A model generated the notes under the pieces. It was not told the DNA's origin. It was given only the letters and a program-made list of their open reading frames with translations, and made no database searches. A stretch of 64,000 nucleotides of DNA from Nemophila menziesii (lineage: Eukaryota; Streptophyta; Magnoliopsida; Boraginales; Hydrophyllaceae), in NCBI GenBank assembly GCA_029959085.1, contig JARWIR010000010.1, forward strand, positions 32,666,731 to 32,730,730. Reading direction: 5' to 3'. Made by a program: the position numbers and the translations under genes. Each line of letters begins with the position of its first letter. The stretch's first letter is position 1. Positions 22,079 to 34,182 of the stretch are shown piece by piece.

Positions 22079-25000
22079 GTGTTTTTCTTCCCTTGTAAAT
22101 CTGTTAACCCATCTATTGGGAAGGAGATGGCCAACATAATGGTGTGGAATTGTCAAGGGGTTAGGGAACCCTTGACAAGGAGTTCGTTTAAGTCCCTTGT
22201 TAAGAAGAATAATATATCTTTTGCTTGCCTGCTGGAAAGTCGTTTGAGAAGGAAAGATCTTAAATTTTGCTCTCATTTTAAGTCTTTTGATAACAGTCAT
22301 GTTGTCGACCCCGGAGGAAGAGCCTTTAGGTCCGGGGGTTTATTGTTTTTGTGGAAAGACTCGCTTTCCATTTCTGTGAAGTACTCGTGTTCTAATTGTG
22401 TTATGCTAGAAACATTTGAATCTAATGAAGTATATTGGGTCTTGTTCTGTGTCCATGCGCCTAATTAGGATGAGGATAAAGATAAATTTTGGCAATCACT
22501 TAACAAAAAGTTTAATCAAATTGATAAAGCGTTTATTAGTATTGGTGATTTCAATGACATATCACAGTTTGATGAAAAGAAGGGGAAAAAACCACCTAAT
22601 CTTGATAGAATATTAAAGTTTAATGAATTTATTAATGATAATCATTTGGTGGACATTCTGAGCAAAGGTTGTAAATTCACATGGGACAGCCACAGGAAAG
22701 ATAGTGAAAATATTAAAGAGAGACTTGATCGTGCTCTAGCTAATATGGAGTGGTTTGTATCTTTCCCGAATTCTATTATTACAGTTCCTCCGGGAATTGG
22801 GTCTGATCACTCACTTATCATTCTTAAACGTAATTCTAAAAGTATAAGGTATGATAAATATTTTATCTTTGAATCTCGATGGCTTGAACATTCGCAATGT
22901 AAGGATGTTGTTAGGAATAGTTGGATAGGGAAAGATGGTGATAATAGTATTGTTAAATTTTGTGACAAAAGAGATGCTAAGTGTCTAGCACTTAAAGGAT
23001 GGAGCAAAAATACTTTTCATAATAAGAGATAAATAATTGAAGAATTACAAAAAGAATTAGTTATGTTAAATAATGGACCGTGCTCGGAGAATAATATAGA
23101 AAGAGAACATATTATCAAACAAGAAAGTGAAGAACTTGGGAGAGTTGAAGAAATTTTTTGGAGCTACAGACTTATTCATCAAGAAAGGATATAAAAATAC
23201 TCGGTATTTTTACTAAACCATGAGCAGAAGAAAGGTTAATAGAATCTGTAATATCAAGAATAGCGAGGGAGAATGGACGGAGAATCCAAAAGAGATTAAT
23301 CAAATTATTAATTCTTAGTATCATAATATTTTTAGAGCAAATCCTACCAAAGATGATAACAATATCACGCAGTATATTCCGTCTAAAGTCTCTTATACTA
23401 TGAATGAAGAACTTACTATTTCGCCGTCGATGGAGAAGGCTACAAAAGTTGTCTTTAATATGTCGGGGTCTAAAGCTCCATGTCCTGATGGCCTTCCTGG
23501 GAAATTTTATCATGAGTTTTGGAAATTATTAAAGGTGATATATTTAATTTCGTTAAAGATTTCTTCGAATCTAATATGGATTTAAAGAAAATCAATGATT
23601 CAGTTATTACGCTTATCCATAAAGGTGGTAATCAAGAGAGTGTTAAAGATTATAGGTCTATCTCGTGTGTTAATTTCTTTTATAAAATTATCGCTAAGAT
23701 GTTGGCCTCCAGATTGCAAAAGTTTATGAATGTTGTTGTGTCTCCTACTCAAACCGCTTTCATAAAAGGTAGGAATATACAAGATAATATCCTGATTGCT
23801 CAGGAAGTTGCTTTTTTCCTTAATACTAAACGAAGAACAAAGAAGAATTACGCGGCGGTTAAAGTAGATATGGAAAAAGCGTATGATCAAGTAAACGGGA
23901 ATTTTCTTGCAAAAACTTTATTGGCTCTTGGGTTTTGTGATAAATGGATCAATTGGGTTATGAATTGTATCTCGTCAGGCTCGTTTCAAGTTAAAATTAA
24001 CGGCCAAAGGCTCAAGAAGTTTCAACATTCTCAGGGTCTTAGGCAAGGGGATTCATTATTGTCACTTCTTTTTTCTTTTCTTACGGAAAGCCTTATTAGT
24101 CTTATCAATTATCATTGCAGAGAAGGATCTATTAAGTGTATTTCTATTACCAGACATTATTCCATTCGTACTCATCTGTTGTTTGCTGACGATGCGTTAT
24201 TCTTTATTAATATCAACCAAAAAGAGATTGAGACTTTTCAGGAGATTTTGAGGGATTATTGTAATGCGTCAAGTCAACGTGTTAATTTGGGAAAATCGTC
24301 CATTTTTCAGTAAAAATATGCCGACAAAGATAAAGGATGAGGTTACTCATAAACTTAATATTAAATGTACTAATGATTTGGGAAAATATTTGGGTATTCC
24401 TCTTTCGATCAAGAGAGCTAAGAGTCAAAAACTTGATTATATTAAAGATCGATTATTGTCAAAATCGGTGAGTTGGGTGGTAAATTTATTATCTGATGGT
24501 GGTAAGGAGGTGCTTATCAAAGCTGTTCTACAAGCTATACCGAACTATGCTATGTCGATCTTCGAATACCCGAAGACATTATATAAAAATATGTCTAGCA
24601 TTGTTGCTAATTTTTTGTGGGATTCTAATAATAGGAAAGGAATTCATTGGGTTGCATGGAAGAAGATTGCAAGGTCTAAGAGAGTTGGTGGATTAGGATT
24701 TAGAGATTTCCACAAAATGAATATTGCGATGCTGGCTGCTCAAGCATGGAGAATCATTAATAAACCTGAATCGTTTGCTGCAAAAATTCTAAAAGCAATT
24801 AATTTTCTTGGTAGCACTATTTGGGATACAAAATTGTCGAAAAAAAGTTTATGCAGTTGGTCAAGTATTTTTAAAGGAGTTCAATTCCTCAAAAAGAATT
24901 GTATTTGGCAAGTTGGTAATGGTTCAAAAATTAATATTTGGAAGCACTGTTGGATTAGCAAAGGGAGATATGTGGAGAAGCCGACAAACTGTTCTTTGGA

Positions 25001-26262
25001 AATGGTGAGCGAATTAATAAATAAGAAAGATAATGGCTGGGATCTTAATGTCCTTAAGAGCTTATTTTCTGAGGAGATGGTCTCATATATTCGAGAGATT
25101 CCTATTATCAAATATAATACGGAAGACATAATTATTTGGCCTTTTTCAAATAATGGGGAATACTCGACGAAATCGAGGTATCATGCTATTATTGATGAAG
25201 ATATTGCCAATGAATCTCAATCGTCAAGAAGTGGGGAAACTTTGAAAGGAGAATTATGGAATATTGTTTGGCGGTCAAATGTGCAAGCTAAGATTAAAAA
25301 TTTCGGGTGGAAAGTATGTAATAATGCAAATCCGACACTAGTTAGACGAAGGTGCTTGAAGGAAGATCTATGCGAGTGGTGTGAGATGGAAGGAGAGAGT
25401 GTATCCCATTTGATTCTTAAATGTCCATTTAGTAGGGAGGTTTGGGCTCGTTCTCCTCTACAAATTAAAATTGACCCTAACATTCAGGATAATATGGCAG
25501 AATGGTTAGTTAATATTGTGAATAGTTTCTCAATGAACGGATGGGATAAAAAAGTTGATGCGGCATATATTTTGTCCATTATGTGGAATATATGGAAGGA
25601 AAGGATGAAATGCTTTCATGAGAGGAAAAATGGTGCATTGATGATATTTTTACCGCGTCAAAGATAGTATGAGTAGACTGTTTGGTGAAAAGTTGATGAC
25701 TCAACAAGGCGACGAGGTGGATAATGTGGAGACAAATGTAGAATTAGACAACCCAGCTGTGAATGATACGACCGATATGGTTTGGATGTGTGACACCTCG
25801 TTTAAAGATAATAATAACATATCTTCGGTGGCTGCGATTGGGATTAATAATTGGGTTCATTGAAAGAAAAGTGAATTTAAGATGTAAGATCAATACCGTG
25901 ATTACTGGTGAAGCGTGGGCCATGTTATTGTCCATGAGATCTTCTTATGATCTCTCTAGTCAGAGGTTTTCGTTCTACTCTGACAACCTTGAACTTATTC
26001 AAGGAATTAAAAAATTGACCGGGTTTCATTGGAGCCTTAAACCCATTCTTTCTGAAATAGAAAGTTGTCTACGTCGATGTCCACAATGAGATATTAGGCA
26101 TATTAACAGGCAGTTTAACATTACGGCGGATGCCCTGACAAGGTGTATTAGAAGGAATATTGATCTGTCAGGATGGACGAATTTCTTCTTAATCGACTCG
26201 GATAGTTTTCTTAATAGTATTTGTATATATTAAATGTTGTTTTTTTTTCATTTGAAGAAAAA
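22079..26262 (+). mobile_element. L1-type LINE with RNase H domain, apparently lacking ORF1
   Basis: One long ORF2 (22126-26233) followed by a short 3' end with T-run and A-run (26236-26262). No ORF1 is visible upstream, so the copy is probably 5'-truncated or belongs to a one-ORF lineage. No clear target duplication was found, so both outer limits are approximate. It differs from the 4396-9685 LINE in having a C-terminal RNase H. Confidence 0.8.
22126..26233 (+). pseudogene. LINE ORF2: endonuclease, RT, zinc-binding and RNase H domains
   Basis: The start MANIMVWNCQGVREP is the classic N-terminus of the L1 endonuclease (N-QG). It is followed by LLESRLRRKD (catalytic E), ISIGDFNDIS (GDFN) and GIGSDHSLI (SDH). 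The RT covers about 23400-24400: SGSKAPCPDGLPGKFYHEFWK, DYRSISCVNFFYKIIAK, QTAFIKGRNIQDNILIAQE, VDMEKAYDQV, QGLRQGDSL and HLLFADDALFF (catalytic F-A-D-D). LGKYLGIPLS and GGLGFRDFHKMN..AMLAAQAW follow. The zinc-binding region has CEWCEMEGESVSHLILKC at about 25374-25430. After about 25760 an RNase H remnant reads VWMCDTSFKD, EAWAMLLSM, FYSDNLELIQGI and NITADALTR. There are roughly three frameshifts and several stops; otherwise long frames survive (467 codons at 24264-25667), so this is among the younger copies here. Confidence 0.9.
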
Positions 26263-26577
26263 AATTGCATAAATGTTTTGTGCATGCTAACAAATTCATA
26301 TTTTTTAGTCCCCGTCAATAGTGGATATATATTTATAATATAATTATTTATTTATTTGTGTATGTGTATATATTTTGAATGTCATATATATTTTTTGTTT
26401 TTTTTTTTTTGGACATTTTTTATTATTTTGTTAGTTACATTGTATATGGCGGACTGAGTTATTTATTTTTGTTTTCGTAATTTCGTTCCTAGAACCAATG
26501 TATATGATTATTTTAGATTAAGAATTATGTAAAATTCAGCTTTTTATATATTATATTTCCTATTTAAAGATCCTGAT
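26263..26577. other. AT-rich stretch after the LINE
   Basis: Long T-runs (26397-26411) and TA-rich DNA. No gene recognised. Confidence 0.4.
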
Positions 26578-26746
26578 CATCTTAGAAATAGTGTGACAGA
26601 CCTTGCAGCAAAAACAGCTAGACGGAACTTAGATACGTCTAAATGGAAGAACGGAACTCTTAGTGATTATTATACTTATTTTAAGTCATTGTATAAACGG
26701 TCATAATTTATGTTTCCTTGACAAAAAAAAAACATCTTAGAAATAG
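26578..26746 (+). mobile_element. 141-bp LINE 3' fragment with 14-bp TSD
   Basis: CATCTTAGAAATAG at 26578-26591 is repeated exactly at 26733-26746. The 141 bases between encode VTDLAAKTARRNLDTSKW, the end of a LINE RNase H region, then a stop, a short 3' UTR and an A-run. This is an extreme 5'-truncated insertion. Confidence 0.92.
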
Positions 26747-27004
26747 AAGCGACACGTAAACCAATTCACATATACTCCAATACGACCATATCCAAAAACA
26801 AATTCTTTCAATACGACCATATCCATGCTGGTATTATTAGTGAACATGTAGAGAAGGTGAAAGTTGTGTTGGAAGAGAGATCTGAATTGTTGTGTCCGTT
26901 AGTAAAATTGGTAGATAAGTTATTGTAATAAACTTATATTTCTAATTGTCTTAAAATTTCAAGATAAGAATGAATATCTTATTTTTTGTACAGAGTTTTT
27001 TTCT
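26747..27004. other. Flank with short direct repeat and a possible coding relic
   Basis: CAATACGACCATATCCA occurs at 26778-26794 and 26809-26825. Downstream, an open plus-strand frame ends at 26926-26928 with HVEKVKVVLEERSELLCPLV. If the LINE fragment is excised at its duplication, the frame stays open back to about 26530. Function unknown; it may be chance. Confidence 0.3.
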
Positions 27005-27755
27005 CTTTTTTTTTTTTTTGGTCGGAGAAGTTACACAAAAACCACCTGTCTATCCAATCCCTAACTTTTCGATCCCCGTCATAATCCCATTGATATCCAT
27101 TCTGTGTCCTCTGGCTCCGCACCTAACATTTTTCGCAAGCCTGTCCGCCTGGCTATTCAATTCCCTCGGCAGGTGCCGAAAATATATCGGGCCATGGTCC
27201 ACCGATTTCTTCCATATCTTCCGGATGATCGATAGAATAGTCCACCTTGCTGCTGATGCCTGCCTAATACCTTGTATAAGTTCAAGGTTATCTGAAACAA
27301 TCGTCTTTGTCTCCCCTGGAAGCTTTTGCATCTTTTTGTGGCTGATAAGACCGCTAGTGCTTCCCCTTCCTGCGCCGTATCACATCTGTGAGTTTCCCTG
27401 ATTTCCTTTCTAGGTCGGTGTCGCTGGTTATGTTGTTGCACAATCCCAATTCCTGTGACCTCTCCCCGATTCGAAAAGGATGCATTGCAGAAGAAAGTAA
27501 TGTCGGTTTGGCTTAGCTCGGTATTATGTAGTCCTGTGCCTGCTGTTTCTCTGTGTTCTGTGTTCGTCATTGGAGTATTTGTCCTCCATTCTTGTCCATG
27601 TAGTTCTCGCATCATGGTGTGCACTCCGGTCAAAAACTGGTCTATATCCACATTTATGCCTTGGTGTACTCCTTTCATTTTCGCTTTCCATAAGTGCCAA
27701 AGAGTTATAAAGATGTAGTCTTTGACCTTTTGTTCCTCCCAACCCCCTTGCTTGT
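27005..27755 (-). pseudogene. LINE ORF2 RNase H fragment (minus strand)
   Basis: The T-run at 27007-27019 marks an A-tail for a minus-strand element. Reading from about 27740 leftward: ITFFCNASFSNRGEVTGIGIV (start of the RNase H fold), RCDTAQEGEALAVLSA (catalytic E region), TIVSDNLELIQGIRQA (catalytic D), and IYFRHLPRELNSQADRLAK. This is the normal RVT_3-type RNase H order at the 3' end of plant L1s. One frame break lies near 27300. The coding part is noticeably richer in G and C than its surroundings, so it comes from a different LINE subfamily. The left end is the A-tail; the 5' truncation is at about 27755. I found no target duplication. Confidence 0.85.
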
Positions 27756-28032
27756 AACTATTGATGACAGCTGGTAATCAATCAGTAAACGTTTGTGTTT
27801 GATTAAATGTCCAAAAATTCATTATCTCACTTTCATAAAATTTACTATTTTTTATTTACTGAAATGGTCTAAGTTTTTTATGATTTACCCACTCTACCCT
27901 TACTTAATTTTAATTGTTTAAATTATAAAAATAAAAACGTATTAGTTTTAATTATGTAAATTATAAAAATACAAACGTATTAATTTCATGCATAACAAAT
28001 TTATAATTCAAAGAAAATAATATAGGGAGAAC

Positions 28033-28036
<4 letters not shown>
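27756..28036. other. AT-rich stretch with 37-bp tandem duplication
   Basis: A unit of the form TTAAATTATAAAAATA-AAACGTATTA is repeated at about 27917-27943 and 27956-27982, within a longer imperfect duplication. No gene. Confidence 0.5.

Positions 28037-28118
<82 letters not shown>
28037..28118. repeat. (TC)n microsatellite
   Basis: An uninterrupted TC dinucleotide run of 82 bases. Confidence 0.97.
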
Positions 28119-28121
<3 letters not shown>

Positions 28122-28236
28122 AGATATCATAATTTTTGTACAAAAGTCAATACAAAATCTACAATTAAACTTTTTTGGTATGTTCTCAATTAGTATTCAT
28201 TATTTTTGTATTGATATGATAACATGTGTTGTATAC
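28119..28236. other. Flank of solo LTR S2
   Basis: Short AT-rich flank ending in TATAC, the left target duplication of the following LTR. Confidence 0.5.
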
Positions 28237-29774
28237 TGATGTCGCCCCATATGTGATGATTTAATCTTAGTTAGAGACATCATCTTAGGTGTTTTAGGAA
28301 ATCTTAAACTCGATTTATATATATATATATACATATATATATATTATTGTATTCTCTTATTTCTTGTCTTGATTTGATGATTTCTTTTTTTTAGAATATA
28401 TTCAGTTTAATTGTTTGTTAAGTGTGAAGCTTTAAAGATATATGGTAATTTATTAGATACCAAATCAATTCCAAGAGATAAACGAAAGAAGTTAAAGATA
28501 GAAATTGGAGATAAAGGAAGGAAAAGATAAGTATGAAAAGATAATTTTGTCAATTAAATTTGAATTCCAACAGCTACGTCACAAAAGTGATCATAACTCA
28601 GGTTTGGCTGGAAATTTGGAAGAATGGTTTGAAGCAAAGTTATAGAGCTTTCCGAGAAAATTAGTTTCAATATAAAGAACGCGTCAATCGGTGCCCTATT
28701 GAAGAAGTTATGACCAAAACAAAACAGAAACAGTTTATTACCTTTTCTATATTTTAGGGTTACGAATTAGAGTTGGACTAGAAGTCCAATTACTTGTTTT
28801 CCACTCTAAGAAAGCGTGTTAAGGCTTCCTAATCCCCTATATATACACCCTTAAACTATTGTAAACATGTCCTTGCTCAGTCCTCAACCCTATATCAGTC
28901 CTTAGTCATTCAAGAGAGCAAGTTGACAGTATGTATCTTTCTTTTAGTTTATTTCTTTCTAGTATGAACTAATTTTCCCATAGCTTGGGTTTGCATATGT
29001 ATAACCTATGAATTCTATTTTCTTCTATCTATGTTTCTTTGGGAGAATTGTTTTAAATATATTCTAACTGCTTAACCATATATTTGTTTTATGTTTTTTG
29101 ATTTATTTCCTGTCTTAAACCTTAATAAAATTAGGGCTATGCTAATAGTAGTTAGATGGTCACCCGAAAGGGTGTCTAATTATTGAAGCACCACATAAGC
29201 GTCTAGTGTGCGGTACTGATCCGGAAGGATTTGCCTAACTAGATAGTCATTAGGGTTTGATTTAACCACCGATCATCATTAGAATGCCAGTCTCATTTAG
29301 GAACCTAGTGGCGTAGGAGCACCCTATTTAAGTCCGCTCGTGATTGTGAGGTTGCCACCCTAGTCCACCCTGACAGTGGTAGGGAGGAATTCAGAATCCT
29401 GCCTACTTATCTAAGAGTTATTATCACCCTTATTAACTAGTAGAAAAAATAGAAGGATTAGTGCATACGAGCAAAACCTAAGCTATATTTTCTCATCTTA
29501 TTCTCTCATATTTATTTTATTGTCTTTTATTTTGCTTAGCTTAATCATTAATCTCCATCAATCATATTTATTTTCTGCCTTTTTAATTATTAATTGCTAC
29601 TCTGATTTATTACCCATCTATTAACACATTTAAGTCCTTGAGGAATGAATCTTCTTATCATTAGAACTTGCATACCTTCTGTAATACTTGCAGTATCTTG
29701 TTAAGTCTAGGGTGTTTGTGCATCGTTTATATATATTTTATTCTATTATTTTTATTACACCCTAGGCATCAACA
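28237..29774 (+). mobile_element. Solo LTR, Athila-like family (copy S2)
   Basis: Begins TGATGTCGCC and ends GGCATCAACA. It is flanked by TATAC at 28232-28236 and 29775-29779. The 1538 bp include the family block GCGTCTAGTGTGCGG near 29200 and a CTATATATACACCC TATA-like site near 28838. Orientation is opposite to S1. The end could be placed three bases earlier at CATCA, but only the chosen end gives matching duplications. Confidence 0.9.
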
Positions 29775-29779
29775 TATAC

Positions 29780-31899
29780 AACAATTTTCTAAGAGTTTGT
29801 AACCATTTGTTTAAATAGATTTACTCTGTTTAATTTCTTTTTGTGTTTGATTTTCTGAGTCAATACTCATACTTATATTTTTTGTTTTCCATTTTTGTAA
29901 AATATTGTTATAGTGTTGGAGTTTTAAACAATAGTTTAGTATGTTCATAGATTTGCTTGATAATGGTAAATAGTATGTACAAGCATTGATATTACACATA
30001 CAACCTACTGATTATATGTAAATACCATTAATATCACATATACAACTCATTGGTTTACACATGCAACTCATTGATATTACACATAACTGATTGATAATAT
30101 TACATGCATAGCTCCTTGTGACACCAATTGTTATTACACGTATAACACATTGATATATCTGTTTAACCCACTATTTTGCATTGTCAACACACAATGTTTT
30201 ACCCACTACATTTTACTTACCTTCATAGTTATTGATGTTTATTGTTTTTTTATAAGCACATACATGTGGCTTCAAATATTGATGACTTGACGATTCACGG
30301 AAGCAATTTTATTCTTCTTGATGGAATAGGAAAAGTTATGGAATGTTTTAGCTATAATATTATAGTTATGGAATATTTTATGAAAAATGTATTTTAGGTA
30401 TGAAATATTTTGTTATTAATTAAAGTGGCAAAGGTATCTTAGACATTTCATTGGGTTTTATTTGTTTCGCTTAAATTATTAGATTATGGATTTCATGAGA
30501 ACATCACCCTTTTTTTTTATTATAATATTATCCGTGGAAATATTTTCAAAATTTAAGAAAGGTCTGACGACTAAATTTTTTAAATTTTAAAAATTTAAGA
30601 ACTCGTTAAAATTATTAAAAATGAATTAGGGGCTTAATATTAATTCTTGAAACTTTTGAAGTTAATTGGAAATGTCTTAAAATGATCCTATATGGTTCAA
30701 TTCAAGTGGAGTTGAACTGAAAATACATGTTATTGGAGGATTTACAAGAACAATAGAACATTATCATTCATGCCAATTATTTTTATTACAAATATACTCA
30801 TATTTATTTTTTGTAATTATTTTTAATATTTTCAAAATCTGTATAGTACGATACATTTTCTTTTTTGGACAAAATAGTACGATAAATTGCATTAATAACA
30901 AGTAATTGGTCAATCTATAAATAAATGTCAAATCTTAGGAATAAATTTGGTTAATAATTTTTTTCTAGGCACGTTTTTAATAAAGGCTAATTAAATTGCA
31001 GAATTGATTTAATTTTAGATTAGGTTAATTTTTGTAAAATTAAATTAAATATTATACTTGGATGGCTTAAAAATTTAGATATTTATCTCTAAAACACCTA
31101 GTAATTGTTTAGTGCAAATGGTAAGATTTCCATAGAAGGGATAACATATATAATTAATCTTTTAGAGATAGTATCTAATAAATAATTTATAAGAATTTGT
31201 GTAATATATTATGAAATTAAATAAGCTATAAAATAATAATTATAAGTAAAATCCATATTTCAAAGTATGAGTGTGTGGAGTAAAATTGAAAATATCACAA
31301 AACTTTTCAAGTCCAAGATCATGTTTTTGAACTGTCTAAGAACGACCAAGCAAGACTATCTGAATTTTATAACTCCCACATAGTGCAATAACGAGTGACT
31401 CTCATCAAAGTTAACACTGTGAGACACTATGTCATATAAGTTAGAGAGGCCCCCAAAAGGACGAGTTCTAGCCAAATTTGACTTAAGAGATTCATAAGAA
31501 ATGGTATTCACTCAACTCAGTATTAAACTCTTCTCGCAAAGATGGAAAGTCTTTAGATATTTAGGAAAAAAACTAAAACATGACTATGCAATTAACTTTG
31601 AGGTTGTAGTACTGAGATAAATCGTTGATATGTTGACGACAAGGCTTAGTTTCTATACTACGTGCGATTAACAAAAGTTAGAGTATAAACTACAAAAATT
31701 TGACAATGTTACATTAGTCTGAAAGTTAGAAGGGTAAATCTATCATGAAACCACAATATAGAAACCTATGCATAAATACTTTTCCTTGCTATAATCTTGC
31801 ATTAAATACTTCCAATTTAATATGTCCTAGTTTCTTTTGATTTATATGTAAATAAATGTCAACCTTTAATCCTCTAACCAGTGTTCTCTAGGATAATAA
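29780..31899. other. AT-rich stretch without genes
   Basis: At about 29985-30165 there is a degenerate short-period repeat built on ATTACACATACAACTCATTGAT (for example near 30035, 30060 and 30075). The remainder is A/T-rich with no supported gene or element. 30410-30490 may be weakly inverted relative to 27805-27890. Confidence 0.4.
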
Positions 31900-32439
31900 T
31901 GTGATATCGCGAAAATTCCATGTTACTTAAACTTTTCACAAGGGATGGCTCGGCAGACTTACGTGTGAAACGAGGACTGTCTTAGTCTTGAAGAGTCAAG
32001 AACCTTCTAAAACCTTTGAGGACCTTTTAGAATATTCCAGAGCATTTTTATATATGATAGAAGATTATAGAATATTGTAATATATGTTGAATATGGTAGA
32101 ATATTTCATAATATTAACATTAAAGAGGGAATTCTAGATCCTTCCATAGTAGTTTAAATAGAGGAGGAGGAGGTGATCAATTGTCACTCATTCATTTCTT
32201 CAAGAAATATAAGCTTTATCCTTCTCTTAAACTCTATCTTGCTCTCTTAGCTTGTTTTTTTGCATTGTGTCCTACTTATAGATTGTTGAGCGGGTCATAT
32301 TTAAGAATTAGCATCTTAGAAACTTATTAGGGAAATACTTGATGATAGGATTGGTATAACAAGACATCAGGGGCTTGGATAAGTGACACACGGTGGTTCT
32401 ATTATCTTTTAAAGGAGTCAAAATTCTAGTCATGTGACA
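31900..32439 (+). repeat. 5' LTR of chromovirus-like element
   Basis: TGTGATATCG..TGTGACA. It shares with 36945-37414 the segments CTTGAAGAGTC, GGGATTCTAGATCCTTCCATAGTA-like, CTCATTCATTTCTTG and TCATATTT, all in the same order. Confidence 0.8.
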
Positions 32440-32440
32440 A

Positions 32441-32458
32441 GGGGTATCGGAGCCTAGG
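32441..32458 (+). promoter_or_regulatory. Primer-binding site, initiator-Met type
   Basis: GGGGTATCGGAGCCTAGG resembles the TGGTATCAGAGCC site complementary to initiator tRNA-Met, with mutations. Confidence 0.65.
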
Positions 32459-32475
32459 TTCGTGCCTAAGTTTGG

Positions 32476-33720
32476 TTGCAAGATTGTATGGTGATAATGG
32501 CTCAAGAGTCCAAAATAATGAATGGTGAGACAACAAAAATTATGAAGGAAAGGAAGAACAAGTCTTGTGCTAGTTCGAGGGATAAGTTTGCATGCTTTGA
32601 TGAAAGACCTGTCAAGCTGGAGCCTAGGTTGGGAGAGAACATATCGTTGACAAAGAAGGTGGTTGACAAGGTGAAAGAAAGGAACGAAAACCTTTTCTTT
32701 GAACAATTCGATTCATTGGAGGAAGACGTTAAGGATCTTAGGGAGGAGTATGTTAAAATGAAAATTGTTTTTGCTCGCACAATAGAGAAAAAGTTGGAGA
32801 ACTTTCAAGATCTCATCATAGGAATGATGAATGAGTCGATGACCAACTTTGGTGCATATGATTGATATTACCAAGCCAAGAATGTTTTATTGAATGAGAA
32901 CGCCAAGTACTTGGAAAGGATCTTGTGGGGAACAGAGATATACTTTTCCGCTTTGAACATCAATGACAAATTGGTTGAGATTCACAGGACACCACTTTAC
33001 TAAAATGATAAAACAACTATATAAAGGAGACGATGTTAAGGTGACATTGAACACGGCTTGCATGATAGAGACGTGGGCTGATTTTTTAAGAGGGAAATCA
33101 CGAAGATATTATACCCAGAGAATGTGGAATATGAAGCTTGTGGGATATTGAGACGGTTGACTCGCAAGGATATAATTCATGCATACGTGAAGGAGTTTCA
33201 AGATCTTATGCTCAAGGTGGAGGAGTTATTGGATAAAGATTCTTTGTTCATATTTCTTGATGGCTTACAATGTTGGGAAAGGAAAGAATTACAATGATAT
33301 GGGGTGCAAGACTTGGCTTTGGACGTCTCCATATCCAAATGTTTGGTAGAGTACTCAAAGAAAGTGAATTCATCCAACAAGCCAATGAGCGAAGGTCAAA
33401 AGGACAACATGGGAACTGACCGGGGAGTTACTTTTAACCAAAAAGGTACGTCATTTTATATTAAAGTGGTTCTAAATATTTTAATTCAGAGGATCATATT
33501 GGGGGAAAATAGGTGGTGAATTAAAACCGCAAGACAGAGAATGATGTGTATGTCGAAGCAATGAGCATCGGTTTTCAAAATATCTTCAAAGGGGCAAGAT
33601 GGAAGCCATGTTTTAACAAGATACACAACAAGTTGAAGAAGGCGATGTCTATATGAGTTTGTTGAAACTTCTAAATGAGTTCAATGAAAAAGTGCAGACC
33701 TCTCAAAGGAAAGACAACGA
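32476..33720 (+). pseudogene. Chromovirus-like gag (degenerate)
   Basis: The N-terminal part (32476-32865) has a charged, probably coiled-coil stretch (EEDVKDLREEYVKMKIVFART). After stops and frame changes, YPENVEYEACG, RLTRKDIIHAYVKEFQDLML and LFIFLDGLQ (33110-33270) match the gag order F-P-N-E--A---L--L-H-GS--EYV-EF--L-L of plant chromoviruses. The C-terminal zinc knuckle is not visible. Non-functional. Confidence 0.7.
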
Positions 33721-33744
33721 GGATATCTTTATGTAGGTGAAAAC

Positions 33745-34182
33745 TTTGGTAGAACAACACTAAAGGCAGTGGTGGACACTGGAGATGCCAACAATTTAAT
33801 GAAAGAGAGTGTGGCCAAGAAGTTAAACCATCAAATCACTAAAATAAAGGGTTCAACCAAGGTGGAAAACTTCAGTGCTATTCCTATTATCAGTTATGTG
33901 ATGTGTGTCAAGACCAAGATAAGGGAGTGGGTTGGAACGGTGAATGACACGGTGGTTCCCTTATATGATTATGATGTAGTATTTGGAAAGGAGTATCTTG
34001 ATGAGATAGATGTTTTTCTTTCTCTTAGACATAATTATTTGGTGCTTGTGAAGGGTGAAAAAAATATGTTTTGTACCAATGACATGGGAGTTGAGATCCA
34101 AGACTCTTTTGGAAATGCAACTTTTCAAAAAGTTCAAGAAGAACAAGGAAACATATTTGGTGGCTTTGAAGGCTTAGGATGA
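33745..34182 (+). pseudogene. Chromovirus-like aspartic protease
   Basis: VDTGDANNLMKESVAKKL carries the D-T-G active site and the following N--M/A-K-L helix. WVGTVNDTVVPLYDYDVVFG and KEYLDEIDVF match the W-G-----VPMDDFDVVLG-EFL segment. The frame is open for about 137 codons from 33769. It is the best-preserved part of this element. Confidence 0.8.

Noticed and set aside
29811..29999. 62-codon ORF after solo LTR S2
   Set aside because: Short, low-complexity and without any recognisable motif, in an AT-rich stretch.
32308..32780. Minus-strand ORFs of 92 and 132 codons
   Set aside because: They overlap the plus-strand LTR, primer site and gag of the chromovirus-like element and are shadow frames.
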